Shown here: positions 1-15,081 of the stretch, piece by piece
Numbering within the stretch: the first letter of the stretch is position 1
Layout: the number at the start of each line of letters is the position of its first letter
Assembly (NCBI GenBank): GCA_024345305.1
Contig: BRON01000001.1
Span: 3,038,001 to 3,102,000, forward strand
DNA from: Mrakia gelida
Taxonomy: Eukaryota; Basidiomycota; Tremellomycetes; Cystofilobasidiales; Mrakiaceae
Direction of reading: 5' to 3'
Length of the DNA stretch: 64,000 bases
Translations under genes and position numbers: made by a program
Notes under the pieces: generated by a model
Database searches by the model: none
The model's input: only the letters and a program-made list of their open reading frames with translations
What the model was told of the DNA's origin: nothing

Positions 1-40
1 ACAAACTGACGAGCGCTGTTCCTCCCTTTCTTTTTCTCAG

Positions 41-1371
41 CTTCGTCTTCTACTACGGAACTACCTTCTTTTCCAGGAGCGGTATCTCGGATCCCTTTAC
101 TACGACCGTCATTACAAACGTGAGTGTTCTCTGCTGTTTCGTCTCGCGTCGAACATCGCCGACGAAAGCTGATCTCTCTCCTTTCCTTTTTCTTGCTTTT
201 CACCCCTCAGGTCGTCAACGTGAGAGCTCTATCGCTTTTTTCTCGATTCAAACTCTTTCTGACGTGAAAGGCTGACCACAGGCTTCTCGTTCCCAGGTCG
301 TCTGCACCGTCCCTGGCATTCTCTTGATGGATCGAGTCGGGAGACGAACGCTCTTGCTTTACGGAGCTGGGACCATGTGTCTTTGCGAGCTCTTGGTGGC
401 CATAGTTGGCGTCACAGCGGGTGCCCCAACTTCTGATGTGAGTTCTCGCAGTTCTCGCGTCCATCGCTGTCGGTGGAGTCGCGCAAACCCCCCGCTGACC
501 TTTCTCTCTCGTCCACTTTCCCTCTCGTTTCCAGGGAGGTATCAACCTTCCAGCTCAACGAGTGCTTATTGCGTTCGTCTGCATCTACATCGCTGCCTTC
601 GCTTCGACTTGGGGACCCGTCAGTGGGTCCTTCTTCCTCATCACCTCGACGATCGCGCGTCACCTTCGAGCTGACCCTTGCCTTACTCCCACTCACAGCC
701 TGGACTCTCACCTCAGAGATCTTCCCTCTCGCTATTAGAGCGAAGGCTATGTCGGTGTCTGTAGCTTCGAACTGGCTTTGGAACTTCGGGATCGGATACG
801 GTTCGTCTTCTTCGAATCAGCCGTCTCCCTCGCTCGAAGCTCAACGCTGACCCTCCTCTCCCCCCCTCTTCGCCGTCGCAGCCACCCCCTACCTCGTCAA
901 TCCCTCTTCCTCGGGAGTCAACGGAATCAAGACCGCAAATTTGGGAGTGAAAGTCTTCTTCCTTTGGGGTGCGACTTGCTTCAGTTGCCTCGTCTTCGCG
1001 TTCTTCTTCGTCAGTCTCCTCGTCTCTTTCCTCGCTCTCCGCCCGTTCTCGAACTGACGACTTTTCATCTGCTTTCTACAGGTCCCCGAGGTCAAAGGAC
1101 TGTCCCTTGAACAGGTCGATCTCCTCTACCGAGAATCATCCATCATCAAATCCAACGAGTACAGGTTCGTCTCGCGCTCTCTTTCCTCGAACCCTCGAAA
1201 CGAACACGAACCGACGCGTCGAGGCTGACCCTTCGTCCCTTTCTCCCAAACATCAGAAAACGAATGCTCGAACGAGACGAGACCTTCATCCACCGAGATG
1301 GAGCTCTTCCTCAGGAGAAACCGGCGGAAGCGAAGCACGTCGAGGACGCTGAGCACAAGGAATCGGTGTGA
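41..1371 (+). CDS. MFS sugar (hexose) transporter, 3' part
   Basis: C-terminal half of a major facilitator sugar porter that moves hexoses across the plasma membrane; the 5' part lies outside the window and bases 1-40 are the end of an intron. Exons as spliced by eye: 41-119, 211-219, 297-437, 535-622, 699-800, 882-1009, 1082-1164, 1257-1371. The product shows the family signatures DRVGRR (cytoplasmic loop), WGPVTW and EIFPL, and PEVKGLSLEQVD just after the last helix. The tail is charged and rich in Glu and Lys. The 211-219 exon is only 9 nt (Val-Val-Asn). It restores the usual 12-residue spacing between the SDPF-type motif and the conserved Asn of the helix before DRxGRR. The fifth intron contains GACGCGTC just before the branch site. 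Substrate is not determinable. Confidence is high for the family. Confidence 0.9.
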
Positions 1372-1741
1372 TGTCTCGAGTCCCCACCCAGTCTCCCTCT
1401 TTCTCTCCCCCTTTCTCTCTTTTCTCTTTACGTCGTTTCTGTTTTCGCTTTGTTTCTCCAATACCATACGATGACTCTTCCTTCTCCTCTGCGCATGCAA
1501 CTCTGCGTTCTCTCCCGAGAACGAACCGAAAGAGCGAGCTTGAGCTGCAAATCGCGAAGCTCACTCGCCCGCCCTCCCTCTGCTCGCCTTGCAGCTCCTT
1601 CTCCAAACACTCTTCCTTTCCCGATCTCTCTTTCCCAATCTCTTCCAACGCGAAAGACGCACGCCGTCGGAGAAGTTTCGTAAAAGTTCATGATAGCAAG
1701 CTAACGAAGGCGAGAAAGAGGCGGACGAAGGACGTCTGCGT
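1372..1741. other. convergent 3' intergenic region
   Basis: Gap between the convergent 3' ends of the sugar transporter (+) and eEF1B-beta (-). Pyrimidine-rich stretches are seen on the + strand, with no further gene, tRNA or repeat that I can support. Confidence 0.5.
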
Positions 1742-3559
1742 TTAAAGCTGAGAGGAGGAGGAGAAGTCGAGTCAGCGATCAGTTTTTCGTCTGTAAGGTT
1801 AGAACAAAATTGTGGGCTCACCTTCTGCATGGCGAGGACGCTGGAGGAAGGGAAGAAGGGGGAGAGAGCGGGAGGAAAGGTCAGCTTCGCGTTTCCTCGC
1901 GGTGGTCGCGTCGAAATCCCAACTCACTCGGTAGACTGGATGTAATCCTCGAACTCGGCACACTCCTCCTGAATCTCATCGAGGGAGACATCGTCGGTGA
2001 TGACGAGGGTGATCTGGAGCTTCTTGACTCCGTAACCGATGGCGACGAGCTGGGGAGGCGGGAAAACGAGTCAGCGACGTCCCAAACTCTCCCCCGACAC
2101 CCCAGGGACTCCAGATATCGTATACATACAGTAGAAGCTCCCCAAACAAGCCCCTCCTTCTGGATCGAGCGCACAGACTCCTCGAGCTTAGCCATATCGG
2201 TCTCGTCGTCCCAAGGCTTGACGTCGAGGGTGACAACGGACTTTCCAACGGCGGCGGGTCCCTTAGCGGCCTTCTTCTCGTTGTAGGCGGCGACTCGCTC
2301 GGCCTTGACTCGCTCTCGCTCAGCGTCCTGTAGAGAGGAAGGGAAGAAGAGAAGAGGGGCGGAGGGAGGGAGGGAGGGAGCGAAGGTCAGGACCAGGTTC
2401 GACTCGGACGTTCGCGCGCGCCAGAGATGCAAGGAAAGGCTCGTTCGAATCAGGAAAGTAGGGATGCGGAAGTGTAAGCAGAAAAGCAGGTGTGTAGGTA
2501 CGTAGAAAGAAGGAAGGTGATGTGGAAGAGGGGGCGGGAGGGAGGAAGAGCGGGAAGGCGAAACGGAAAACGAGCGAGCAGTTTTGAGGCGAAGGGAAAC
2601 GAGACGTACCTCCTCCTCGTCGTCAGATCCGAAGAGATCGATCTCGTCCTCATCCTCCTCCTCCTCAGCGGCGGGAGGGGCGGAAGCGGAAGCTCCACCG
2701 AAGAGGGCAGCTCCGGCGGCGGCGTCTCCAGGGAGGGTAGCGTGCTCAGACTCCCAGGTGGCGATGTGAGAGTACCATCGGGCAGAGTGGGGGTACTCGG
2801 CGGCGGAGGGAGCAGCTGGGACATTGAAGGAAAGGGAAGTTAAGGTCAGGACTGAGGTTGAGATGGCAGAACGAACGTGGGAGGAAAGGGAGGAAGGGAA
2901 AGGGAACGAACCAGCGAGGGCAGCGAAAACTCCAACGTCGGACTGCGAGGGAGCGTATCTGAAGCGAGAGAAAGACAGAAGGATATCAAGTCAGTACTCC
3001 AGTTCGTGCGATGAAGGGGTCGGAGAAGCAGAAGGTGTAGGAATGATGGTGGTGGTGGAAGGGGGAGTCAGAGAGCTTGGAAGATGTTGGTTGTCCTCAA
3101 AGTTGTGCAAGCACAAGGCGAGAGGTCTTAAGTCTCTATCTAGGAAACACGGACCAAAGCGTAGTGATCATCATGATGAATCAAACCAGCTCTTCGTACA
3201 CTCGCTCGAGGCACCATCGAACGGATCGATGGGTTCGAGGAGGGAATCGAAGAGAAGGTTCGAGTGTGAGGGAGAGATGGGTTGGGTTGATGGAGGAGAT
3301 GGAAGTTTTTCCGCGCCGGTGTAGTTGGTAGACAAGACTAACCCGGTGATGTAGGATCGGGTAGCGAGGTGCTCCTCGAGCTGCTTGATGTCTGGAGGGC
3401 AAGGAAAGGCGAAGAAGGAGAGGGAAGGACGAAAGTCAGCGAAAAAGTCGAAGGGCGAACGAGATCCTTCAAAGCTGTTCCATTCCGAGCTTGTTTTCGA
3501 CGAAAAGAGCTGGAGGATGGAGGCATGAAGAGCGAGAATGACTCACCAGAGAAAGCCAT
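1742..3559 (-). CDS. EFB1: translation elongation factor 1-beta (eEF1B alpha subunit)
   Basis: Guanine-nucleotide exchange factor that recycles eEF1A-GDP during translation. Eight coding exons on the minus strand: 3547-3559, 3343-3391, 2912-2958, 2610-2815, 2130-2327, 1928-2049, 1822-1840, 1742-1747, giving 219 residues. The N-terminal GST-C-like part reads [20 protein letters not shown] Glu/Asp-rich linker ([16 protein letters not shown]) follows, then the exchange domain with [31 protein letters not shown] and the C-terminal AMQKL. The first exon is 13 nt and the last contributes only Leu plus the stop codon; the AMQKL ending supports that tiny exon. The 384-nt intron 2959-3342 hosts a U18/snR18 snoRNA. 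The gene diverges from SDHAF2 with about 184 bp between start codons, so they probably share a promoter. Confidence 0.93.
3063..3179 (-). ncRNA. snR18: box C/D snoRNA U18 (snR18), intronic
   Basis: Read on the minus strand inside an eEF1B-beta intron. Box C (ATGATGA) lies at 3174-3168. The guide TTTGGTCCGTGTTTC lies at about 3158-3144 and contains 14 nt perfectly complementary to the conserved large-subunit rRNA segment GAAACACGGACCAA, the U18 target. A TTTGAGGA C'-like element follows, and box D (CTGA) lies at 3071-3068. In S. cerevisiae snR18 sits in the EFB1 intron and guides 2'-O-methylation at A649/C650 of 25S rRNA. Guide and host gene are both conserved here. The ends are approximate: no clear terminal stem is visible next to the boxes, and the D' box after the guide is degenerate. 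Confidence 0.88.
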
Positions 3560-3743
3560 TGTGAAGTGAAAAGGGAAGAAAGAAGGGGAGTCTTGGTTGG
3601 AGGAGAGGAGGAGAGAACGAAAAGTCGCTTCGTTGATTTCAGCCCGGTCGAGCCGTTGCGCCCTCCCTCACCTCGTCGAGCTCACCTTCCTCTGCCCTTC
3701 CTCGTCTCCCGATCCCTCCCAACCACGAGCCACTTCCTCAGCC
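3560..3743. promoter_or_regulatory. bidirectional promoter eEF1B-beta / SDHAF2
   Basis: Only 184 bp separate the divergent start codons at 3559 (-) and 3744 (+), so both promoters and 5' UTRs must fit here. The + strand near SDHAF2 is CT-rich (TCCCTCCCTCACC, CCTTCCTCTGCCC), typical of fungal core promoters without a TATA box. No specific operator is recognised. Confidence 0.55.
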
Positions 3744-4565
3744 ATGTCCCTCCGATTCATCTCTCGACGAGCGACGGCTTCCCTCCGAGCCCTCCCCATC
3801 GCCTCAACTCCCTCCTCCTCCTCCGTCTTCCTGACTCTGAACCGATTCAAGTCCTCGAAGGACGACGTCCCCGAAACACCTCGAGACCCTTACCCTCTCC
3901 CTCTCTCCCACCCCATCGCTCCCGATCTCGACTCTACCCTCGCCGAAGCCACATCCTTCGAGATCCCACCACTCGATCGATCCCACGAGGATATGGACAC
4001 GACCAGGAAGAGGCTCGTCTACCAGGTCAGGAAGAGAGGAATGCTCGAAGGCGATCTCCTCCTCGCTACGTTCGCCAGGGACAAGCTTCCTTCCATGACC
4101 GACGAGGAGGTTAGGCAGTTCGATAAGGTCAGTACCCTCTTCTCGGCATATTCTACAAGGACACCCTGGTCTTTGGGCGTACCAGTCACAGCCGATCTCG
4201 AGCAAAGGAGAGCTCACGAAGAACCTCGAAGCTGACCTTCGTCCTCCCTTTCTCTTCTTTCCTTCGTCTCGCCTTCGATCGGCCCCCTCCCCCAGCTCCT
4301 CGACGAGCCCGACTGGGATATTTACTACTGGATGACCTACAAGAAGCCCGTCCCAGCGAGATGGGAAAACTCGGCTCTCATCGAACAGTTCGTTCTTCTC
4401 CTCGTCGTCCTCGCTTCTCTCGCTCGCCCCCTTTCTCTCGAGCTGATCTCGTCCCTCTTCCTTCTCTTCGTTCTCTCTCGAAGGCTTCGAAAACACACCA
4501 AGAATGAGGGTCGAGTAGTCAGGTCCATGCCCTCTCTCGACGATCTGCCAACAACCACCGTTTGA
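3744..4565 (+). CDS. SDH5: succinate dehydrogenase assembly factor 2, mitochondrial
   Basis: SDHAF2/Sdh5 promotes covalent flavinylation of the SDH flavoprotein in the mitochondrial matrix. Exons 3744-4127, 4296-4387 and 4484-4565 give 185 residues. The N-terminus is Arg/Ser-rich with no acidic residues over about 35 aa (MSLRFISRRATASLRAL), as expected for a mitochondrial presequence. The core shows RKRLVYQVRKRGMLEGDLLL, then LLDEPDWDIYYWMT and a C-terminal HTKNEGRVVRSMPSL, all diagnostic of the family. The last acceptor appears to be AAG rather than CAG/TAG, which is needed to join ALIEQ to LRKHTKNEG in frame. It is divergent from eEF1B-beta. Confidence 0.9.
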
Positions 4566-5111
4566 GCAGGAGGATCAGGACAGGTCGAAGGGGAGAGTTG
4601 GGGAGGGTCGTCGGGCTCTGTGGCTCTCTTCATCGCCTCTTTCTAGACAGGTTTCTCGCTCTCGCTCTACCAGGTTCACTTTGTATAGCCACATCTCCCT
4701 CTGTATGACTGCTCTTGTACTAGCGCCTGTTTGGTCCCGAGAGAGACGAGCTTCGACGCGTCCTCCCTCGCCTTCGCTTCCTTGTCTCTCTCTCTCGTTC
4801 CTTCACGTGCTTCCTTCCCTCTCAAGGTGAGGTGTCTCACTCTCGAATATCTACGAGCCTTGCTGATCCTTCTCCAACTCTTCCCTACCAGAAATCAGCC
4901 AAATCCACTTTGATTTTGTCAGCTGGACACAGGCACCTTCTCGGCGCTTTCGTTTGCTTCTCCCTCTCCTGGCCTCGACCTGTCTTCCTTCTTCGGTTCA
5001 CCTCAAACCCTTTCTTGACATCCAACCACGAGGATTGACTCAACTTGGGGCTTCTCCTTAGCGACGAAGAGAGCTCGTCTAATCTTATCTCAACAAACTA
5101 CGAAGATCAAG
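4566..5111. other. intergenic: SDHAF2 3' region and bHLH upstream region
   Basis: No gene seen. It contains one ACGCGTC (about 4756) and CT-rich tracts. It presumably holds the 3' UTR of SDHAF2 and the promoter and 5' UTR of the bHLH gene. Confidence 0.4.
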
Positions 5112-7147
5112 ATGTTCTTTTTTCCAGTACCCTTGCCTCCTGCCCCTTTCCCTGAGGGTGAGCTCGTCGAACCTTCTTCCTTTCCCTCTCTTCTCCTTTT
5201 CCCAGCTGAACCTTCGTCCTCTCCTTTCGCTCTTCTCAGCTCAGGACGCTCAACCTCAGCCTCAGCCTCAGCAGCAGCAGACCCAGCAGCATCGACCTCA
5301 GCAACAGCAAGGTCATTTCGCCGACCCCTCTTCTTCCTTCCTCGTTCTTCTTCTCATCTCCGACGCTGACATTTTTCGCTTCTCCTTCTTTCCCTATCTT
5401 CTTGCAGCTCGTCGAAGCGCTCATCCTCACCATCGCCATCCCTACCAGCATGCTCCTCCCGCTGCAGCTCCAACCTCTCACGCTCGAACCAACTCGTCCT
5501 CGAGCTCTTCGTTTGGTCCTCCTCCCTCGTCTCAGAACCTCGCTTCGGAGCTGAACCTCTTCGACAGTCAATACTCGGAACAAGCTAGAGGTGCGTTCTC
5601 TCCGATTTGCACCCTCGGAGAAGGAGGGGGAGCTGCGACAGAGGCAGGTTCGAGAGAGCGACGAGGGAGACGCGCCCCATCTTCGTCCCTCCTTGCTCAC
5701 GCTGGTCTCTCTCGCTTGCAGGCTTCCCTCTCCCCCTCCCACCCCTCAACAACCACGAAGCCTACTACTCTCCTCCCACTCCAACCCGTCCCGCGTACTT
5801 CAACCAACCCCAACAGCATCAGCATCAAGTCAATCAACTCGTCGTCTCGTCGTCGTCGTCGTTCCATCCGACCCAAGTCCCACCTGCTCCCTTCTCTCAG
5901 CACGGACACCCTCAGCTCTTCGGCGGGAACCCAACTTTCACTCATGCTCCCTCGAACTTCCCTCCGCAAGCTCAGGGTCAGACTTCTCTCCTCGCCATCG
6001 ACCCGAACGTTCAACCTCATCGACTTCAACCTCAACAGACGCGAGATCGAAGCCCCTCGACGTCCTCCCTCTCGCCTTCGTCGGCCTCGGAGAGTCCTGT
6101 TATGGGGAGAGGAGAAGGCAGGATCTTGAGAGGTGGTGGGGGTGGGATGGGTGGTTGGGAGGGAAATGGGGCGATGGGATGGGGAGGTGGAGAGGGAGGG
6201 TCGTCGGGAGTTCACGTCGAGGGTTCTGCTGGAGCAGGGAACGGAGGAGTCTCAGCAGATTCCTCCAGCGGTGGTACCTCAGGGTAAGCTCATTCCCTAA
6301 GTTTCGAGACTACTTGAAAGGGTGTGAAGAAGAAAAGCCAAACTGACGCGTCGTTCTTCTCCCTGTTCTTCGTCGACTCTTCTTCCAATCACAGGCCCAG
6401 CGAACGAAACCCTCATCGAAGCCGACTTGGTGAGTCCACGCTCTCCTCGTCCACAACATTCCTCGACTACTCCCGCTGACTCTCTCCCCGTCCCACGCTT
6501 CTTCCCGTCCCACCTCTCCCTCAGCGAGCGAGCAACGACGACGACACGAACTCCAGGACTCCTTCGAACGACTTCGAGGCATGCTTCCTCCAGATCAGGT
6601 CGATCAGCCGGATACCAAGAAGATCCTCATCGACAAAGGTGAGCCTCGTTCCTGGTTCGCCTACCCGTCGAGACGAGAGAAGAGAGCTGACTCGACTCGA
6701 CTCGCTCCTCATTTCGTTTGGTTTGGTCTTCGTCGCACCAGCCTGCAACACCATGCTTCACCTTCAAGACGCCAACGCTCAGCTCAAGGAAAGGCTTGCC
6801 TTTTACGAGAGCTTCTCAGGACCGGCGGGTCCGTTCCCTACGAGAGAGATGGTCGATTTCGGGTTGCAACAGAGGTGAGTGTCGGTTCAGAGGACGGACT
6901 TGCGTTGTTCTCGTCCCTTCGTCGGAGAGGCTTGATGCTCGTCTTCGAGTCCGTCGATACTGACTCAAACTTCCCTCTCGCGTTTTTCTCATTCATCTCC
7001 ATTCCATGTAGATCCACAGCTCCCCTGACTCCACAATCGCCCTCCCTCTTGCCCTCCTCATCCTCTTCCTCCGCCGCCGCCGACTCGGCCTCGAACGGAT
7101 TGGGGATGTGCGATGGAAACGCCAGAACTACCGTCGGGAGGTTCTGA
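5112..7147 (+). CDS. bHLH transcription factor, Gln/His-rich
   Basis: Probable DNA-binding regulator. Eight exons spliced by eye: 5112-5157, 5240-5311, 5408-5590, 5722-6283, 6395-6429, 6525-6638, 6742-6874, 7012-7147, giving 426 residues. The N-terminal 300 residues are low complexity: a Gln/Pro tract (QPQPQPQQQQTQQH), a His/Pro run, Ser runs and a Gly-rich segment (RGGGGGMGGW). A basic helix-loop-helix follows. Its basic region is ERNPHRSRLASEQRRRHEL, helix 1 is QDSFERLRGMLP and helix 2 is TKKILIDKACNTMLHLQDAN, continuing into a short leucine-rich coil (LKERLAFYESF). Splicing is confirmed because the basic region forms only when three exons in different frames are joined. The target is unknown. 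The first exon is the least certain. Confidence 0.78.
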
Positions 7148-7692
7148 CATAGGCTTTTGAGGGTGTGGTGGAGGGGGAAGGTCGGGTGCGGATTGAAGGT
7201 GGAACGTCGAGGTTGGTTGAAGTCGTCTTGTTGTTTTCTTGGGTCTTTCTTGTTGAGTTTTAACGACACTTATGCCTAGCCTTTTGGGTTTCTATAGGAT
7301 CTTGATCCCTTCTTGGAATGACCCTTATCGTTCGCTCTCGTCTTGCTAACCTCAGTCGAATCGAGAATCACGATCTTCAACCTTCCCTCTCGACGCGTCG
7401 TTTGTCCCGCCCGTTCTTGCTTCTCGAGCAGTCTCGAACGGCTCGGCTAACCAGATGAACACCAGCAAAAACAATCTAACAAGGCGATCACGATCAACCT
7501 TCGGTCCGCTCGTCCTTCCCGAGGAAATGAATGCTCTCCCCGTTTCGTTCGAGTTCAGACCGACCGACCCTCTCATCAGACGGTGTTTGCTCCCTCCCTT
7601 CTTCCTCACACAAACCGCTTCTCAGCTCTCTCTCTCTCTTTCTCTCACAACCACCACCCCCAACTCCATCCAAAGGCAAAGAGATTCGATCC
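7148..7692. other. intergenic, with possible upstream start of next gene
   Basis: No confident gene. It holds a CT microsatellite near 7625-7645 and one GACGCGTCG (about 7388). An in-frame upstream ATG at 7531 could extend the next gene by 54 residues. Confidence 0.35.
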
Positions 7693-8204
7693 ATGATCTC
7701 TGCGCTCCCCATCACCCCTCCCTCTCTCTCCCTCACTCGACGAAAATCCCCTCCTCCCCCTCTCATTCTCGTCACTCCCTCCAGCCCCAGCCCGAACTCA
7801 ACCCTAGGCCCTCTCCACCCTCCTAGAAAAGCGAAAGCCAACACCAACGAAGACACCGAAGCCAACACGATCCGACACGAGGGAGGTGTCGTCGTTGCTG
7901 TTTCGAGAAGGAGAGGATCATCGTCGATTACTGTTCTGACCAAGTTGCCGGAGAAGAGGAGGGGGTTGGATGAAGGGGAGTGGAGAAAGGGGTTGGATGG
8001 GAAGGTGAAGGCGAAGGCGGAGGGGGTGAAGGAGGTGGAAGAGGAGAGAGCTGGAGTGAGTTTTGGGTTCGAAAACGCGAGGGAGAGGACGGCGGTGGAG
8101 GAGGGCGAACGAAACTGACCTTCTTTCAAACCCTCTCACCACTTCAGATCAAGCGACTCGGTCGAAAGAACTCCCTCCAGAGGATGCAGTTAGGGAAGGT
8201 CTAG
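7693..8204 (+). CDS. small basic protein of unknown function
   Basis: Two exons, 7693-8055 and 8148-8204 (139 residues), joined by a good intron: donor GTGAGT, branch AACTGAC, acceptor TTCAG. I recognise no domain. The N-terminus is Pro/Ser-rich (LTRRKSPPPPLILV), the middle has a short beta-like stretch (GGVVVAVSRRRGSSSITVL), and the rest is Lys/Arg/Glu-rich, ending KRLGRKNSLQRMQLGKV, which could be a nuclear or nucleolar localisation tail. An in-frame ATG at 7531 is an alternative start. It is convergent with PEX6, 165 bp away. Confidence 0.5.
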
Positions 8205-8369
8205 CGGTTCGAGTCGAGGGAGGGACGGAGGGAGGGGAGGAGGTCTGGAGGACGAAAGGAATGGACAAGGGAAGGAGAGGTTCGTTAGCTCGGTAGATTA
8301 TAGGAGATCCTTTCCTTTTACTCGAGCTCGAAGAAGGAGAAAGGGGACAGTAGACTCACCATCCAGCCC

Positions 8370-12841
<4,472 letters not shown>

Positions 12842-13177
12842 TTACGAGAGGAGGAGGACGAGAGCTATCTTCGATGACGTTGGGGAGAGGGGTATAGGAT
12901 GAGCTGTGAGGTATGCCAGGAGTGAGAGACCTAGAGAAGTCGAGGTCGTGGTTGATGGCTTCCAAAAGAAAGAAGGAAGGAAAGCTCGAAGCTCGACGTC
13001 TCTCCCCGTCCTTCCCCGGCTAGGAACGCTCGCTCTAGCCGAGGCGAGATGGCAGCAGCGAGGCGAAAGGAAGGCAGCGTGAAGGTCATGATATCTAGAA
13101 GACTTCGAAAGAGATCTACAAGATGAAGAAGAAAATGGAACGAAAATTGCAGAGCAAAACAAACCGGGGTCGAAAGA

Positions 13178-14228
13178 TCAAAACAACGACGCGCCCTCCT
13201 TGACGCTCACCACAAACACCTTCCTGCTCCCAAACCTGCTCTCCGTCCCCAGAAAGAACTCCAGCTTATCCTTCGCCTCTTCCGTCGGCACCACCAACCT
13301 CACCGTCCCAGGCATCAAAAACATATCCCCCAACACCCAACCCTGCATTCTCGAGATCATCATCTCCCTACTCCTCGTCCCCACCCACGGTCCGAACGAG
13401 CAGTGGTAGTACGACGGGGTGAGATCGATGGAGATTTCTCTCCTCTTGTCGATCCGAGGGAGAGGCAACCCAGCGAAGGAGTAGAGCCCGTTCATCGCGT
13501 CTACAGCGACGAGGACGATTCCACCCTCCGTTCGAAGAGTCTTGAGTCGCGACCAGTTGAAGGACGAGAGGGATGGAAGAAGGTCGTTTCCTCCGCCGAT
13601 GAGGGTCACGTTCCCTTGAGTAAGGGCTCGGAGGGTGAGATGGAGAGGGGAGACGAGGGGGAGGAGGTTTCGATGGAGGAAGGAGTAGACGAGCGAGGTT
13701 TGGTTGGTGATGGAGAGGTGGAGGGAGTCGAGCGGGAGGACCGAGGAGGAGGGACCAAGCCGCGAGGAGGAGAGACGAGAGGCGTGGAGGGTGGGACTGG
13801 GTTCGTGGGGAGAGTAGGAGAGGGTGAGAGTGAGGGATTTGATGAGGGAGAGGGAGAGAGAGGGCGTCAGGCGAGGGGAGGGGAACTGACGAAGGAGGGA
13901 GGGAGAGGAGAAAGGTCAGCTCGAGCTCAACCATCCTCCCTTTCCCCTCCATCCACGACGACGAACTCACTCTTGACTCGCAAAAGAGCTTCCCTAGAGC
14001 TCCTATGCTCGTGATAGAGACGTCCCTGTAGAGCTTGGGCCCTGCGACGAGGAGGAAATCGGAGGACACTCGGCAGAGCGTGGCCAGGGAGGAGGGAGGA
14101 GAGAAGTCCAAGATCAGAAGCAGGAGTTCGTACGGTAGGCGAAGGCCACAATCCTGGGAGACGGATAGGAGAGGGTCAGTATGAAAATTGGGAGACTAGA
14201 ATGTACGTTGAACACTCACTGAGCTCAT
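13178..14228 (-). CDS. F-box-like protein
   Basis: Probable substrate adaptor of an SCF ubiquitin ligase. Exons 14220-14228, 13971-14153 and 13178-13885 give 299 residues. The first exon is only 9 nt (Met-Ser-Ser). It is followed by an F-box-like start, LRLPYELLLLILDFSPPSS, then LCRVSSDFLLVAGPKLYRDV, the helix/strand pattern seen in basidiomycete F-box proteins. The remainder alternates short strands and Leu-rich helices (SLSLIKSLTLTLSYSP, LPLDSLHLSITNQ) and ends with VFVVSVKEGASLF. No known repeat domain such as WD40 is seen, so the target is unknown. Its start is only about 21 bp from a doubtful divergent ORF. Confidence 0.65.
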
Positions 14229-14249
14229 GAGGTCAAGAAGGGAAGGGGG

Positions 14250-14789
14250 ATGTCGATGTCGTCGGAAGGGACCCTTCAAGGCTTTGGCCGAAGCTCAACC
14301 TCTGCCGTTCCTTCCTCCCTCCCGACCAGATTTCCGCCTCAGCAGGGATGGAAATCGGGTCTCCGCAAGAGTCGCATCCAGTCTGGTGAGTTATGTACCG
14401 GATCGGACCGCGCGCGGGGGAAGCAGAGAGGCGAACAGAGGAAGGCGAGCTCAGCTTCAGCGCCTCCCTCCTTCCTTCGACTCTTCTCGCTTTGGACCGC
14501 TCGCTGATGCTCTGCTTGACCTTTTCTTTACACAGCTGACCAAACGAGGTACTGGATCATCAGAGCCTTCTCCGCTGAGCTCGCGAACATCGCTGGACCG
14601 CTGGCTCGAACACACTTCTGCCAGCTCGACCTCGTCCGACACTGCTCCTCCCTCCCTCTCAATCCTTCTACCACCGCACTCAGCCAACTGCCCCCTCGCA
14701 CATCGAAGGCTCCCACACCTTCTGGATCCCTCCCAAAATCCCTGCCTCGTTTCAGCAATCGTCGGCATCGGCGTGTGCGACGCGACTGA
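14250..14789 (+). CDS. small hypothetical protein (doubtful)
   Basis: Two-exon ORF (14250-14385, 14536-14789; 129 residues) joined across an intron with a GTGAGT donor, a CTTGAC branch and an ACACAG acceptor. The junction keeps phase. The sequence starts MSMSSEGTLQGF, then has RYWIIRAFSAELANIAGP, and ends very basic (FSNRRHRRVRRD). It matches nothing I recognise. Intron-like signals further on (GCGACTGACC ... CCTATAG at about 14786-14840) suggest a further intron and a different C-terminus. Starting only 21 bp from a divergent gene makes it less likely to be real as drawn. Confidence 0.35.
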
Positions 14790-15081
14790 CCTTCTTGATC
14801 CTCTCCGAACGCTCACTCCCTCGTCATTTTCCTATAGCCTTCAAACCTTCGTGCCTTGACTACCGCCACCTATATATATCCCCCAACCCTATCACGAGCT
14901 CCCCCCAATTAACAGCATCTCCCCCTCACAGGTTTCAGCTCCTCCCCTAATCGACGCCCTCCGCCCCTACCTCCTTGGTTTTCTTCGTTCCCTCTCTCAA
15001 AAACAGGAAGAGCCGGCCATCCTTCTCTCCCAACCACCATCTTCTCTTCCCACTTCTCTTCGACCGTCCAACTACTTCACC

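Noticed and set aside
2340..2390. G-run block (GGGAGGGAGGGAGGGAG) suggestive of a G-quadruplex, with similar blocks near 40680 and 41410
   Set aside because: These are the complements of intron polypyrimidine tracts lying between branch site and acceptor of minus-strand genes, so splicing explains them.
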